From Thermoleophilia bacterium (lineage in GTDB: Bacteria; Actinomycetota; Thermoleophilia; Gaiellales; Gaiellaceae), in the NCBI GenBank assembly GCA_025936995.1, contig JAICSH010000014.1, forward strand, positions 1 through 47,377: 47,377 bases of DNA, read 5' to 3'. The notes under the pieces are model-generated. The model was not told the DNA's origin, did no database searches, and worked only from the letters and a program-made list of their open reading frames with translations. The position numbers were made by a program, and so were the translations under genes. Shown here one piece after another: positions 1 to 8,064 of this stretch (position 1 is the first letter of the stretch; each line of letters starts with the position of its first letter).

Positions 1-681
1 ATCCACGCGCTGCGGCGCAACGTCAACTTCAAGATCCTCCTCTTCAACAACCGGGTCTACGGGCTGACGAAGGGGCAGTACTCGCCGACGAGCGAGCTCG
101 GGATGCGGACGAAGTCGACGCCGATGGGCTCCATCGACTGGCCCTTCAACCCGATCTCGCTCGCGGTCGGCGCCGAGGCGACGTTCGTCGGGCGCGCGAT
201 CGACACCGACAAGAAGGGGATGACCGAGGTGTTGCGCGCCGCGGCCGAGCATCGCGGCAGCGCGTTCGTCGAGATCTTCCAGAACTGCCCGATCTTCAAC
301 GACGACGCGTTCGACTACGTGCGCGACGACAAGGAGGGCGTGAACCGGATCCCCCTCCGCCACGGCGAGCCGATCACGTGGGGCAAGGACGGCGAGAAGG
401 CGTTGCGCCAGCGGTCGGACGGCTCGATCGAGGCGTGCGCGTCCGACGACGCCGGAGTGCTCGTGCACGACTCCGCGCACGAGTTCCCGTCGGTCGCGTT
501 CGCGCTGTCGCGCGTGACGCAGGCGACGCACGGAGGCACCCCGGTCGGGATCTTCCGCAACATCGACCGCCCGGTCTACGACGACCTGATGGCCGAGCAG
601 TTGCGCGAGGCCGAGGAGAAGAAGGGCAAGGGCGACCTCGCCGAGCTGCTCCATTCCGGCGAGACCTGGGTCGTTGCCTAA
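1..681 (+). CDS. korB: 2-oxoacid:ferredoxin oxidoreductase subunit beta (C-terminal part)
   Basis: The gene enters from the left edge in frame 1, and 226 residues are visible before a TAA stop. KorB is the thiamine-diphosphate subunit of the cytoplasmic KorAB complex, which oxidatively decarboxylates 2-oxoglutarate and passes electrons to ferredoxin. Seen here: FNNRVYGLTKGQYSPTSE (visible residues 15-32), TPMGS and the downstream EIFQNCPIFND segment, all diagnostic of the actinobacterial KorB type. The N-terminal TPP/Mg motif lies outside the window. The alpha subunit is expected just upstream. The C-terminal tail, rich in E and K, is ordinary for the family. Confidence 0.93.
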   Translation: MHALRRNVNFKILLFNNRVYGLTKGQYSPTSELGMRTKSTPMGSIDWPFNPISLAVGAEATFVGRAIDTDKKGMTEVLRAAAEHRGSAFVEIFQNCPIFNDDAFDYVRDDKEGVNRIPLRHGEPITWGKDGEKALRQRSDGSIEACASDDAGVLVHDSAHEFPSVAFALSRVTQATHGGTPVGIFRNIDRPVYDDLMAEQLREAEEKKGKGDLAELLHSGETWVVA

Positions 682-763
682 GACGGGGGATGTCCCCGGG
701 GCTCGAATGCGACGCGCTCCATCGTCGATTTAGCCGATAAGCGTCGGATAGGCTCGCCCAGCT

Positions 764-2265
764 GTGCTGGTCAAGGAAATCCTTCAGAAGCTTGAACTCG
801 GGAACTCGGTGGCCGAATACGACGCGGCCCTCGAGAGCTACTTCGTAGAGACCAGCACGTTTCGATCCGTAATCCGCGATGAAGCAGACGTGATCGCCGG
901 GGACAAGGGGACCGGGAAGACCGCCCTCTTTCGCATCCTCAAGAAGCGGTACGCAGGCATCCGGAACTCTCGAACGTAGAGCTGGTCGAGGCGTTCAACC
1001 CTTCCGGTAATCCGGTCTTCCAGCGTCTCACGGAGACGGAGCCACTAGAGGAGGGCCAGTACATCACGATCTGGAAGGCGTACATCATCGCGCTCATCGG
1101 GAATTGGGTGCTTGAGCTGTGGGGCGAAGACGACTGGACTCCCGCCATGTCCGAACTCGACGCTCTGCTCATCAGGGTCGGACTTCGCAGCCAGGACGAC
1201 AGTCCGACAACGGTTTTCTCGCAGCTCGTCAATCTCTGGCGGCGGCTTACGAACCCTCGTGCAGTCGAGGCGACGATCACCATCACTCCGAACGGCATCC
1301 CGGTTGTCGTGCCGCGCATCGAGCTTGGGGACGATCAGGAAGACGACCAAGCCGAACCTGAACTCGTCCGACACGACGACGCACTTGGCCTACTGGATCG
1401 GGTGCTCGACGATGTCGATCTCACGGTGTGGGTCGCTTTCGACAGATTGGATGAGGCATTCCAGGGGTTTCCGCGCGCCGAGGTTCCAGCGCTTCGGGCG
1501 CTCTTCCGGACGTATCTCGACCTGAACGCCTTCCCGCACGTTCGCTTGAAGCTGTTCGTAAGGAAGGATCTCTTCGCCCGAATCATCGAGGGCGGCTTCG
1601 TCAACCTCACGCACATCAACGCCCGGAAGATTGAGATCGTGTGGGACGAAGATGACCTGTTCGATCTGCTGTTTCGGCGCATCAAAGAGAACGATGGATT
1701 TCTCCAGGACCTCGCCCTCAACGGGGCAACTGCCGTGCAGGCCTTCGATGCCGTTTTCCCTGACCAGGTAGACCAGGGGGAACGGAAGCCAAAGACCTGG
1801 AATTGGATGATGACTCGGATTCGTGACGGAAACGGGGTCCGTCCTCCGCGCAACCTCATCGACCTCGTTAAGAAAGCGCAAGAGGAACAGTTGCGCAGGG
1901 AGGAACGAACCGGCACCGAGTACGGCCGGCGACCCCTAGTCGGCTCGGAGGCACTAAAGAAGGGCCTTGCACGTCTCAGCACCGAGCGAGTCCAAGACAC
2001 CCTGCTCGCGGAAGCCGGGGAGGAGGCTGCGCTCTGGATCGAAAGGTTCCGAGATGGCAGAGCGGAGCACAACGAGGACACTCTGGCTGCAGCGCTCGGG
2101 CCCCGCGATGACCTGGTTGAACCAGTTCGCATCCTCAAGGACCTTGGGTTCCTCGAGCCCGTCGGTGCGACTTACAAGGTTCCGATGCTTTATCGCGCGG
2201 GACTGAACATCACGCAGGGCAAGGCGTTTGCACCGCAAGAAGCGGCGTCCGACGAAGACGAGTAG
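764..2265 (+). CDS. P-loop ATPase, Sll1717-like, frameshifted
   Basis: A predicted STAND/AAA-like ATPase of about 500 residues. It starts at GTG 764 and carries a Walker A GDKGTGKTA (nt about 899-925). From about nt 961 the homologous sequence continues in another frame (PELSNVELVEAFNPSG) to the stop at 2265. One missing base near 960-963, for example CCC read as CC, restores a continuous reading frame. A Walker B-like segment (VWVAFDRLDEAF) and a probable C-terminal winged-helix region follow. Relatives occur as lone genes and often sit among defence genes (family knowledge). Third-position GC looks clearly lower than in the neighbours, which suggests transfer. It may be a pseudogene or a sequencing error. 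No partner gene is adjacent. Confidence 0.7.
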
Positions 2266-2298
2266 CCGGGTGCCCGCCGGCGGTGACGCGAACTCCAG

Positions 2299-2610
2299 CT
2301 ACTCCCAGCCGACCTCGTCGCCTGTCTCGAGCTTCCGCCAGAACGTGATCTCCGGCTCGCTCGTTGCGACCTGCTCCATCATCGAACCGATCGTCGCCTG
2401 CTCCGCCTCGAAGAAGGCGTGGAAGCTCGCCGCATCCGGCCACTCGTCGACGACCATGATCTGGCCCTCGCTCCCGTAGAAGCGGTGCGCGATGATCCCG
2501 TGCTCCTTCGCGCGCTCGGAGATGCCGTTGATCATGTCCCGGTTCTCCCCTGCGAGCCGCTCGAGCTTGTCCGGATCCCCGGAAACGCGCAGCGTCATGA
2601 TGACCGACAT
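2299..2610 (-). CDS. Small ABM-domain-like protein (dimeric alpha-beta barrel)
   Basis: A 103-residue cytoplasmic protein that begins MSVIMTLRV and has the size and pattern of antibiotic-biosynthesis-monooxygenase or EthD-type dimeric barrels: an edge strand, a long helix, then a VVDEWPDAASFHAFF segment around residues 53-67 and a final strand ITFWRKLE. The start is fixed by a strong GAGGAGGAGGG Shine-Dalgarno just upstream of ATG 2610. It lies 59 nt after the MFS gene on the same strand and may belong to the MarR-MFS operon. Substrate unknown. Some family members are small monooxygenases, others stress or binding proteins, so the exact activity is not assigned. Confidence 0.8.
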   Translation of the reverse strand: MSVIMTLRVSGDPDKLERLAGENRDMINGISERAKEHGIIAHRFYGSEGQIMVVDEWPDAASFHAFFEAEQATIGSMMEQVATSEPEITFWRKLETGDEVGWE

Positions 2611-2669
2611 CTGACCCTCCTCCTCGTTCGACAGTGGACGGCGTATCTTCGCGCGCGCCGAGGATCGAT

Positions 2670-3920
2670 TCAAGCGTGCTGCGGCTGGTCGGCGCGACGG
2701 CGGGTGACCATCCGCGGGGTCCAGCCGAGGCTCAGCGCGGCCGCGCCCACCGCGACCAGGCCGATCAATCCCGAGACGGCGAAGGAGAGCTCCGTGCCGC
2801 CGACGTCGCAGAGCCAGCCCGTCATCAGGCCGGCGATCGCTCCCGTGCCGTTGAACGCGTAGAAGTAGAGGCCGATCACGCGTCCGCGGAGCCGGTCGGG
2901 CGCCGACAGCTGCATGCTCGCGTTCGAGTTCGCCGACCACGCCGTGAAGCCCGCGCCCGCGAGGAACAAGAGGACGCCCGCGAGCAGCGCGGAGTTGAGC
3001 GGCGCGAGCAGAAGCTCCGAGGCCGAGAACACCGCGCCGCCGATCAGGAGCACCTTCGTCGACGCGCGCCCGAGCGACGCGGCGGCGAGCGCTCCGATCA
3101 GGGCGCCGGCGCCGAACGCCGCGAAGAGCAATCCGTAGACGAAGCCGCGCTCGTGCAGCGTCACCTTCGCGAGCACCGGCAGCGTGACGTTGAAGTTGAA
3201 GCAGAACGTGCTGATGACGAAGACGAGCGCTAGGAGGACGATCATCCGCGGCTGCCTCCGCATCCACGCGAGCCCTTCGCGGGTACCGGCGAGGATCGCC
3301 GGCCGCTCGAACTCCTCGAGCGGGAAGAAGTCGGCGACGCGCATCGCGAGCAGGCCGACCAGCACGGCGAGGTAGCTCACCGCGTTCACCAGGAAGCAGA
3401 CGCCCGGGCCGGCGACGAGCACGAGGCCCGCGACCGCCGGGCCGAAGATCCGCGACGCGTTGAACAGCGTCGAGTTGAGCGCGATCGCGTTCGGCAGATC
3501 CTCGCGGCCGACCATCCGGTACGTGAGCTGCTGGCGCGACGGCACATCGAGGACGAGCACCGTCCCGTTGACGGCCGCGATCAGGTAGAGCATCCAGGGC
3601 TCGGCGAAGCCGCCGAGCGCGATCCAGGCGAGCGCCGACGCCGAGACGAGCTGCGCCGCCTGCGTCGCGAGCACGGTGCGGCGCGCGTCGAGCCGGTCGG
3701 CGAGGACGCCGGCGAACAGCCCGAGGAGCATGTAGGGCGCGAACTGCGCGAACGCCATCAGGCCGACGTCGAACGGCGAGTGCGTCAGCTGGAGGATGAA
3801 CCAGGCGAGCGCGATCCGCTGCATCCACGAGCCGGTCTGGGAGACGGCCTGGCCGCCGAAGAAGAGGCGGTAGTTGCGGTAGCGGAGGCTGTGGAACGTG
3901 CGCCTCGCGGCCCTCGTCAA
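2670..3920 (-). CDS. MFS exporter, enterobactin-exporter (MFS_3) type
   Basis: A 416-residue inner-membrane transporter with about 12 hydrophobic segments. The N-terminus SLRYRNYRLFFGGQAVSQTG, followed by SWMQRIALAW, is the hallmark of the EntS/MFS_3 drug-and-siderophore exporter group, and the loop after TM2 carries ADRLDARR in place of the usual MFS GxxxDRxGRR. It overlaps the upstream MarR gene by 4 nt (ATGA), so the two are co-translated. MarR-type repressors commonly control adjacent efflux pumps, so this is likely an inducible proton-driven exporter of a small hydrophobic compound. The substrate cannot be read from the sequence. Confidence 0.9.
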   Translation of the reverse strand: MTRAARRTFHSLRYRNYRLFFGGQAVSQTGSWMQRIALAWFILQLTHSPFDVGLMAFAQFAPYMLLGLFAGVLADRLDARRTVLATQAAQLVSASALAWIALGGFAEPWMLYLIAAVNGTVLVLDVPSRQQLTYRMVGREDLPNAIALNSTLFNASRIFGPAVAGLVLVAGPGVCFLVNAVSYLAVLVGLLAMRVADFFPLEEFERPAILAGTREGLAWMRRQPRMIVLLALVFVISTFCFNFNVTLPVLAKVTLHERGFVYGLLFAAFGAGALIGALAAASLGRASTKVLLIGGAVFSASELLLAPLNSALLAGVLLFLAGAGFTAWSANSNASMQLSAPDRLRGRVIGLYFYAFNGTGAIAGLMTGWLCDVGGTELSFAVSGLIGLVAVGAAALSLGWTPRMVTRRRADQPQHA

Positions 3921-4372
3921 GCTCCTCGCTCCTCACGCTCGAGGAGCCGGGCGAGCGGCTCGGCGGCCGCTCCCACCGCGGCGAGCTCGGCCGACGTGAG
4001 GGCGCCGAGTCGGCTCGCAAGCCATGCGGTGCGGCGGGAGCGGACACGCCGGAGCGTTCGCTGGCCGTCCTCTGTCAGGGTCAGACCTACGCAGCGCCGG
4101 TCGGTCTCGCTCTTCGTACGGGCGACGAGACCGTCGCGCTCGAGCCGCGAGACGCGCTTGGACATCGCTGCGGTGGAGACGTTCTCCTTCGCAGCGAGCT
4201 CGCCCACGGTCACGCCCGGCGCGTACTTGATCGCGACGAGGAGAGCGACCTGATGCGGCGAGACGCCGGCGATCTTCTCGCGGCGAAGCTCACGGCCCAG
4301 GCGGAGCAGCGTGGGGCGAAGGCTGTCGGCCACCGCCATCGAGTCGAGCTGCTGCTTCGTCGCCTGAGGCAT
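3917..4372 (-). CDS. MarR family transcriptional regulator
   Basis: A 151-residue DNA-binding protein with the MarR winged-helix fold. The recognition region runs from about residue 55 to 87 (TVGELAAKENVSTAAMSKRV), followed by the wing SETDRRCVGLTLTEDG, and the N- and C-terminal helices would form the dimer interface. It is the first gene of a two- or three-gene operon with the MFS exporter. Directly upstream lie two copies of a TAACCAGGYTA element 21 bp apart, so autoregulation is likely. No clear Shine-Dalgarno precedes ATG 4372, and the operator reaches nearly to the start codon, so a very short leader is possible. Ligand unknown. Confidence 0.9.
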   Translation of the reverse strand: MPQATKQQLDSMAVADSLRPTLLRLGRELRREKIAGVSPHQVALLVAIKYAPGVTVGELAAKENVSTAAMSKRVSRLERDGLVARTKSETDRRCVGLTLTEDGQRTLRRVRSRRTAWLASRLGALTSAELAAVGAAAEPLARLLEREERGA

Positions 4373-4375
4373 TCG

Positions 4376-4410
4376 TTAACCAGGTTAGCAAACTGCCTAA
4401 CCAGGCTAAC
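4376..4410. promoter_or_regulatory. Candidate MarR operator (two direct repeats)
   Basis: TTAACCAGGTTAG (4376-4388) and CTAACCAGGCTAAC (4397-4410) repeat the core TAACCAGG with a 21-bp period, two helical turns, and each copy is itself partly palindromic (TTA...TAA). They lie immediately upstream of the MarR start codon and 8 bp beyond the stop of the ABC ATPase gene, in a stretch that is AT-rich for this genome. This spacing fits two MarR dimers binding on the same face of DNA. Operator function is inferred. Confidence 0.6.
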
Positions 4411-4417
4411 TATTTGC

Positions 4418-5182
4418 TTACAGAATCTTCGAGAGGAACTGCCTCGTGCGCTCGTGCTCGGGTGCGACGAAGAAGTGCTCCGGTGTCCCGTCCTCGATGA
4501 TCATCCCGTCGTCCATCATCACGACGCGATCCGCCGCCTTGCGCGCGAATCCCATCTCGTGGGTGACGACGATCATCGTGATCCCCGCGTGCGCCAGCTC
4601 CTCCATCACCGAGAGCACCTCGCCCGTCACCTCGGGGTCGAGCGCGCTCGTCGGTTCGTCGAACAGCATCAGCGCGGGCCCCATCGCGAGCGCGCGTGCG
4701 ATCGCCACCCGCTGCTGCTGGCCGCCCGAGAGCTTGCCGGGATACGTGTCGAGCTTGTCCCCGAGGCCGACCCGGCTCAACAGCGCCCTCGCGTAGTCGG
4801 TCGCGTGGGCCTTCGACGTGCCCTGTACGCGCATGGGCGCCTCGATCACGTTCTCCAGCGCCGTCATGTGCGGGAAGAGGTTGAACCGCTGGAAGACCAT
4901 CCCGATCTGGGTGCGGTGACGTGCGATGTTGCGCTCGCTGTCCTCGACCAGCTTGCCGCTCCGCTCCCGGTAGCCGATCAGGTGGCCGTTGACCTCGATC
5001 CGCCCCGAGTCGATCTTCTCGAGGTGGTTGATGCAGCGGATGAAGGTCGTCTTCCCCGAGCCGGACGGCCCGATGAGGCAGATCGTCTCGCCCTTCTTCA
5101 CCTCGAGGGAGACACCCTTGAGCACCTCGAGGCGGCCGAAGCTCTTGTGGACCTCCGTGGCGCGCATGACGACCTCGCTCAT
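4418..5182 (-). CDS. Polar amino-acid ABC transporter, ATP-binding subunit (GlnQ-like)
   Basis: From the chosen ATG at 5182 the protein has 254 residues: Walker [10 protein letters not shown] (38-46), Q-loop Q98, signature LSGGQQQR (151-158), Walker B LMLFDEP (171-177) and switch His208. It energises uptake through the permease encoded upstream. The start at 5182 overlaps the permease stop as ATGA and has GAAGAGGAG upstream. A start at 5224 is also open but would overlap the permease more deeply. This is the last gene of the importer operon. Resemblance is to the GlnQ/HisP/ArtP group, so the likely substrate class is a polar amino acid or related amine. Confidence 0.93.
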   Translation of the reverse strand: MSEVVMRATEVHKSFGRLEVLKGVSLEVKKGETICLIGPSGSGKTTFIRCINHLEKIDSGRIEVNGHLIGYRERSGKLVEDSERNIARHRTQIGMVFQRFNLFPHMTALENVIEAPMRVQGTSKAHATDYARALLSRVGLGDKLDTYPGKLSGGQQQRVAIARALAMGPALMLFDEPTSALDPEVTGEVLSVMEELAHAGITMIVVTHEMGFARKAADRVVMMDDGMIIEDGTPEHFFVAPEHERTRQFLSKIL

Positions 5183-5958
5183 CGCCGCCACGCTCCTCTT
5201 CCCAGGGTCGTCATCGGGTTCCACGCCATGAGGAGCAGCTCGCGGTAGCTCAACTGGTCGCCGCGCTCACTTCTGGCGAGGCGGCGCTCGATCAGCACCT
5301 GGATGAACGTCCACGCCGTCGTGAGCACGAGGTACCAGAACGCGACCGCGATGAAGTAGTCGCTGATGAACGTCTGCGAGTACTTCTGCTCGGCGTCGGC
5401 GAACAGCTCATACGCGCCGACCGTGTAGACGAGCGACGTCGTCTTCATCATGTTGTTGAACTCGTTGCCGAGCGGCGGCACGATCACGCGCGCGGCCTGC
5501 GGCAGGATGATCCGCCGCATCGCCTGCCCGTAGCGCATCCCCAGCGACTTCGCCGCCTCCATCTGTCCCCGGTCGATCGAGTCGATGCCGGCCCGGATGA
5601 TCTCGCGCATGTACGCGCCCTCGTTGACGCTCAGCGCGACGATGCCGGTCAAGATCTCGGAGGGAACCTTCCAGACGCCGAGATTGACGATCGGCAGGTT
5701 GAACGTGGTGTAGATGAAGAAGATCTGCACCAGCAGCGGAGTGCCGCGAAAGACCCAGACGTAGGCTCCGGAGAGCCAGCGAAGCGGGGCAAACCGCGAC
5801 ATCCGCATGAGAGCGGCGACCAGTCCGAGCCCGACGCCGGCCGCCTGGGAGACGACCGACATGAAGACCGTCGCCCAGAGCGCGCGGGCGAAGACGTGGT
5901 CGGGATGGAAGATCCGCAGCCAGATGACGTGCCAGTCGACTGCGACGAGCACGTGCAT
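5179..5958 (-). CDS. Amino-acid ABC transporter permease (HisM/GlnP type)
   Basis: A 259-residue integral membrane protein. Seen: the family motif [15 protein letters not shown] (69-83) and the cytoplasmic EAA loop [20 protein letters not shown] (134-153) that docks the ATPase. The pathway carries one permease gene, so it probably homodimerises. It lies 15 nt downstream of the substrate-binding lipoprotein gene and overlaps the ATPase gene by 3 nt. The extra N-terminal 20 residues before the first membrane segment are aromatic-rich but unremarkable. Confidence 0.93.
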   Translation of the reverse strand: MHVLVAVDWHVIWLRIFHPDHVFARALWATVFMSVVSQAAGVGLGLVAALMRMSRFAPLRWLSGAYVWVFRGTPLLVQIFFIYTTFNLPIVNLGVWKVPSEILTGIVALSVNEGAYMREIIRAGIDSIDRGQMEAAKSLGMRYGQAMRRIILPQAARVIVPPLGNEFNNMMKTTSLVYTVGAYELFADAEQKYSQTFISDYFIAVAFWYLVLTTAWTFIQVLIERRLARSERGDQLSYRELLLMAWNPMTTLGRGAWRR

Positions 5959-5973
5959 CCGGCAGCGGCCTTT

Positions 5974-6795
5974 CTACTGGTTCTTCAAGGCGAACTGGCT
6001 TGCCTGCCACTTCGCGAGGATCTTCGTCATCTTCCCGTTCAGGTACAGCGCCTGGACGGCGTTGTTGATCTTTGGCCCCAGCGGATCGCCCTTGCGGGTC
6101 GCGATGCCTTCGGGCGCCGTCTCGATCTGCTTCCCGGCGGTCTCGAACTTCCCCTTGGTCTTCCCGATGTAGTAGAGGACCGGAGTCGCGTCGGCGAAGT
6201 AGGCGGACACGTGCCCGGAGAGGATCGCCGCGGCGGCGTTCGTGTCGGCCGGATAGCTCTTGATCGTGATCGGCGCCTTGCCCTGCTTCTGCAGCACCTT
6301 GTTCTCGGCCTGGAGGCCTGCGAGCTCCGTCGTGGACGACTCCACGGCCGCGCTCTTGCCCGAGAGGCTCGCGAGCGTGGTGATGTTCTCGGGGTTGCCC
6401 TTCTTCACCATCAGGAACGCACCGACCGTGATGTAGGGCGTGAAGTGAACCGATTTGCTGCGCTCGGGGGTGATCGTCATCGAGCTGATGATCGCGTCGC
6501 ACTTCTTGTGCAGCAGCGCGGGGATGATCACGTCGAAGCCCGTCGTCTTGATCTGCGCAGTCGAGCCGAGCTGCTTCGCCACCGCATTCGCGATGTCGAC
6601 GTCGGCCCCGGCGGCGCTTCCGTTGACGATCGACTCCATGGGCGGATAGGTGGTGTCGCTGCAAAAGACGATCGGGTTCGGCACGTTCGACGCTGCGCTG
6701 GTCGAAGTCGTACCGTTCGAGCCGCCGCCGCCACCGCACGCGGCAAGCGTCGCGGCGACCGCCGCGACACCCAGCAGCGGAAGAAGACGCTTCAC
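5974..6795 (-). CDS. ABC transporter substrate-binding lipoprotein (SBP family 3)
   Basis: A 273-residue extracytoplasmic binding protein. The N-terminus is a lipoprotein signal (MKRLLPLLGV, lipobox LAAC ending at Cys20) followed by a Gly/Ser/Thr linker. The mature part has the family-3 pattern: IVFCSDTTYPPMES, a GADVDIANAVAKQL segment, then SMTITPERSKSVHFT. Family-3 proteins bind polar amino acids, opines or related zwitterions. It is the first importer gene and lies 69 nt downstream of the Rieske oxygenase stop on the same strand. The ligand could be the oxygenase's substrate, but this is inference. Confidence 0.92.
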   Translation of the reverse strand: MKRLLPLLGVAAVAATLAACGGGGGSNGTTSTSAASNVPNPIVFCSDTTYPPMESIVNGSAAGADVDIANAVAKQLGSTAQIKTTGFDVIIPALLHKKCDAIISSMTITPERSKSVHFTPYITVGAFLMVKKGNPENITTLASLSGKSAAVESSTTELAGLQAENKVLQKQGKAPITIKSYPADTNAAAAILSGHVSAYFADATPVLYYIGKTKGKFETAGKQIETAPEGIATRKGDPLGPKINNAVQALYLNGKMTKILAKWQASQFALKNQ

Positions 6796-6864
6796 GGGAT
6801 AGCCCTCCTGTTGTCGAGACCGGCGAGAAGACGACTCTACCGCGCTGCGATGAAGAGATCCGCC

Positions 6865-7902
6865 TCAGTCGGAGAGAGCCGCGGCGGTGAGCGCCTGGAA
6901 GTGGCCGATCAGCTGCTCGCTGTGGCTCATGAGAACGCCGTGCTCGAGGGCTCCCGAGGCGACGCCGCGCTGGACGCCCTCGACGAGCGTCCGGTCCTCC
7001 CGTCCGACCTGGTCGTCGAAGGCGAGGAGGTCGTCGATCCACGCGGTCTCGACGTCCGGGCCGAAGAAGTAGTCGAGAAAGCGATACGTCCGCTCGGGCG
7101 TGAGCGGCACGATCGGGCCGATCGAGATGTTCGGCCGGCCGCCGAAGATATTGATCCCGAGGCTCGGCCAGAGGAAGTGGAACTGCGCGCGTGGCAGCTC
7201 GTCGGCGGGCGAGGCGGTGCGCAGCGGGCCGTGCTGCGTCGAGAGGCGGCCGTCGGTCGAGAGCACGTACGCGTCGGGCGAGACATCGATCACCTCGCTG
7301 AAGGCGGGATGCGCGACCTGGCAGTGGTAGCACTCGAGGAAGTTCTCGCAGACGATCTTCCAGTTCGCCTCGAGCTCGGCCTCCCAGCGGGAGTGGTGGA
7401 CGAGGGTCTCGACGTCGAGGCCCACCTCGGCCACTTGTGCTGGGAGCGAGCCGAGGGCTTGCGCCAGTGGCTCCGCGGTGTCGGGCGAAGCGTTCGCGAA
7501 GACGAACGGGCCCCAGGTGTCGACGGCGACGGGCACGAGGCAGAGCTCGTCCTGCGGGAAGTCCGGCTCCTCGTCGCTGCGTGGCGCCGAGCGGAGGCGG
7601 CCGTCGAGGCCGTACGTCCACGCGTGGTACGGGCACTGGAGGGTCTCGCGGCGCGCTTCTCCCTCGGCGATCGCGAAGCCGCGATGGCGGCAGACGTTGA
7701 CGAACGCGCGGAGCACGCCGTCGCGGTCGCGTGTGACGACGACGGGCGTGCGGCCGACGCGGGTGGCGAAGTACCCGGGCTGCGCGAGCTGTCCCGTGTG
7801 GCCGACGTACTGCCACGCGGAGCGAAAGATCCGATCCTGCTCGCCGCGCAGGATCTCGGGATCCGTGTACCAGCCGTACGGCAGGGTCGTCTCCACCGGC
7901 AC
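6865..7902 (-). CDS. Rieske non-heme iron oxygenase, alpha subunit (quaternary-amine type)
   Basis: A 345-residue enzyme that would hydroxylate or N-demethylate its substrate with O2. The Rieske [2Fe-2S] ligands are Cys71-x-His73 and Cys90-x2-His93 (VCRHRG and CPYHAW). The catalytic iron site is ENFLECYHCQVAHP with His193 and His198, and an Asp, probably Asp303, in REDRTLVEGVQRG. The sequence resembles the betaine/carnitine/choline monooxygenase branch. I prefer GTG 7902, preceded by GGAGGGG. GTG 7926 is in frame but has no Shine-Dalgarno and falls in a hairpin repeat. No ferredoxin reductase is nearby, so electrons must come from elsewhere. Confidence 0.88.
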   Translation of the reverse strand: MPVETTLPYGWYTDPEILRGEQDRIFRSAWQYVGHTGQLAQPGYFATRVGRTPVVVTRDRDGVLRAFVNVCRHRGFAIAEGEARRETLQCPYHAWTYGLDGRLRSAPRSDEEPDFPQDELCLVPVAVDTWGPFVFANASPDTAEPLAQALGSLPAQVAEVGLDVETLVHHSRWEAELEANWKIVCENFLECYHCQVAHPAFSEVIDVSPDAYVLSTDGRLSTQHGPLRTASPADELPRAQFHFLWPSLGINIFGGRPNISIGPIVPLTPERTYRFLDYFFGPDVETAWIDDLLAFDDQVGREDRTLVEGVQRGVASGALEHGVLMSHSEQLIGHFQALTAAALSD

Positions 7903-7919
7903 GAGCGTACCGTCCCCTC

Positions 7920-7954
7920 CAGCCACGTCCGGTACCAGGTTCCGGACGTGGCTG
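7920..7954. repeat. Palindromic hairpin repeat, copy 1
   Basis: Perfect 13-bp arms (7920-7932 and 7942-7954, core CACGTCCGG/CCGGACGTG) flank the 9-nt loop TACCAGGTT. The same core and loop recur at 8012-8048. This copy lies 17 nt upstream of the preferred start of the Rieske oxygenase gene and would fold as a stem-loop in its 5' leader, or act as an operator. Confidence 0.9.
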
Positions 7955-8011
7955 AAACGGACCTGTCACACCGCATGGTTGGCGGTGACTCGGTGCAGCG
8001 ACGTGTCTTCG

Positions 8012-8048
8012 CCGGACACGTCCGGTACCAGGTTCCGGACGTGTCCGG
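8012..8048. repeat. Palindromic hairpin repeat, copy 2
   Basis: Perfect 14-bp arms, CCGGACACGTCCGG (8012-8025) and CCGGACGTGTCCGG (8035-8048), surround TACCAGGTT, the identical loop of copy 1. It lies 16 nt upstream of the alcohol dehydrogenase start. The two copies therefore sit almost symmetrically before two divergent genes. The outer arm bases differ between copies in a compensating way (GCC/GGC versus GAC/GTC), which shows pairing is conserved. Confidence 0.9.
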
Positions 8049-8064
8049 ATGAGACGATGGGCTG

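Noticed and set aside
2299-4047. Long minus-strand frame of 582 codons across the MFS and ABM genes
   Set aside because: Only its last 103 codons form the real ABM gene. The rest is an Arg/Pro/Ala-rich antisense-type shadow of the MFS coding frame in high-GC DNA.
5408-7969. Minus-strand 853-codon open frame over permease, lipoprotein and Rieske genes
   Set aside because: It is a different frame from three clearly recognisable genes and has Arg/Asp/Ala-heavy composition typical of shadow frames.
5896-8052. Plus-strand 718-codon frame
   Set aside because: Antisense to the importer/oxygenase operon. No family motif, composition typical of high-GC shadows.
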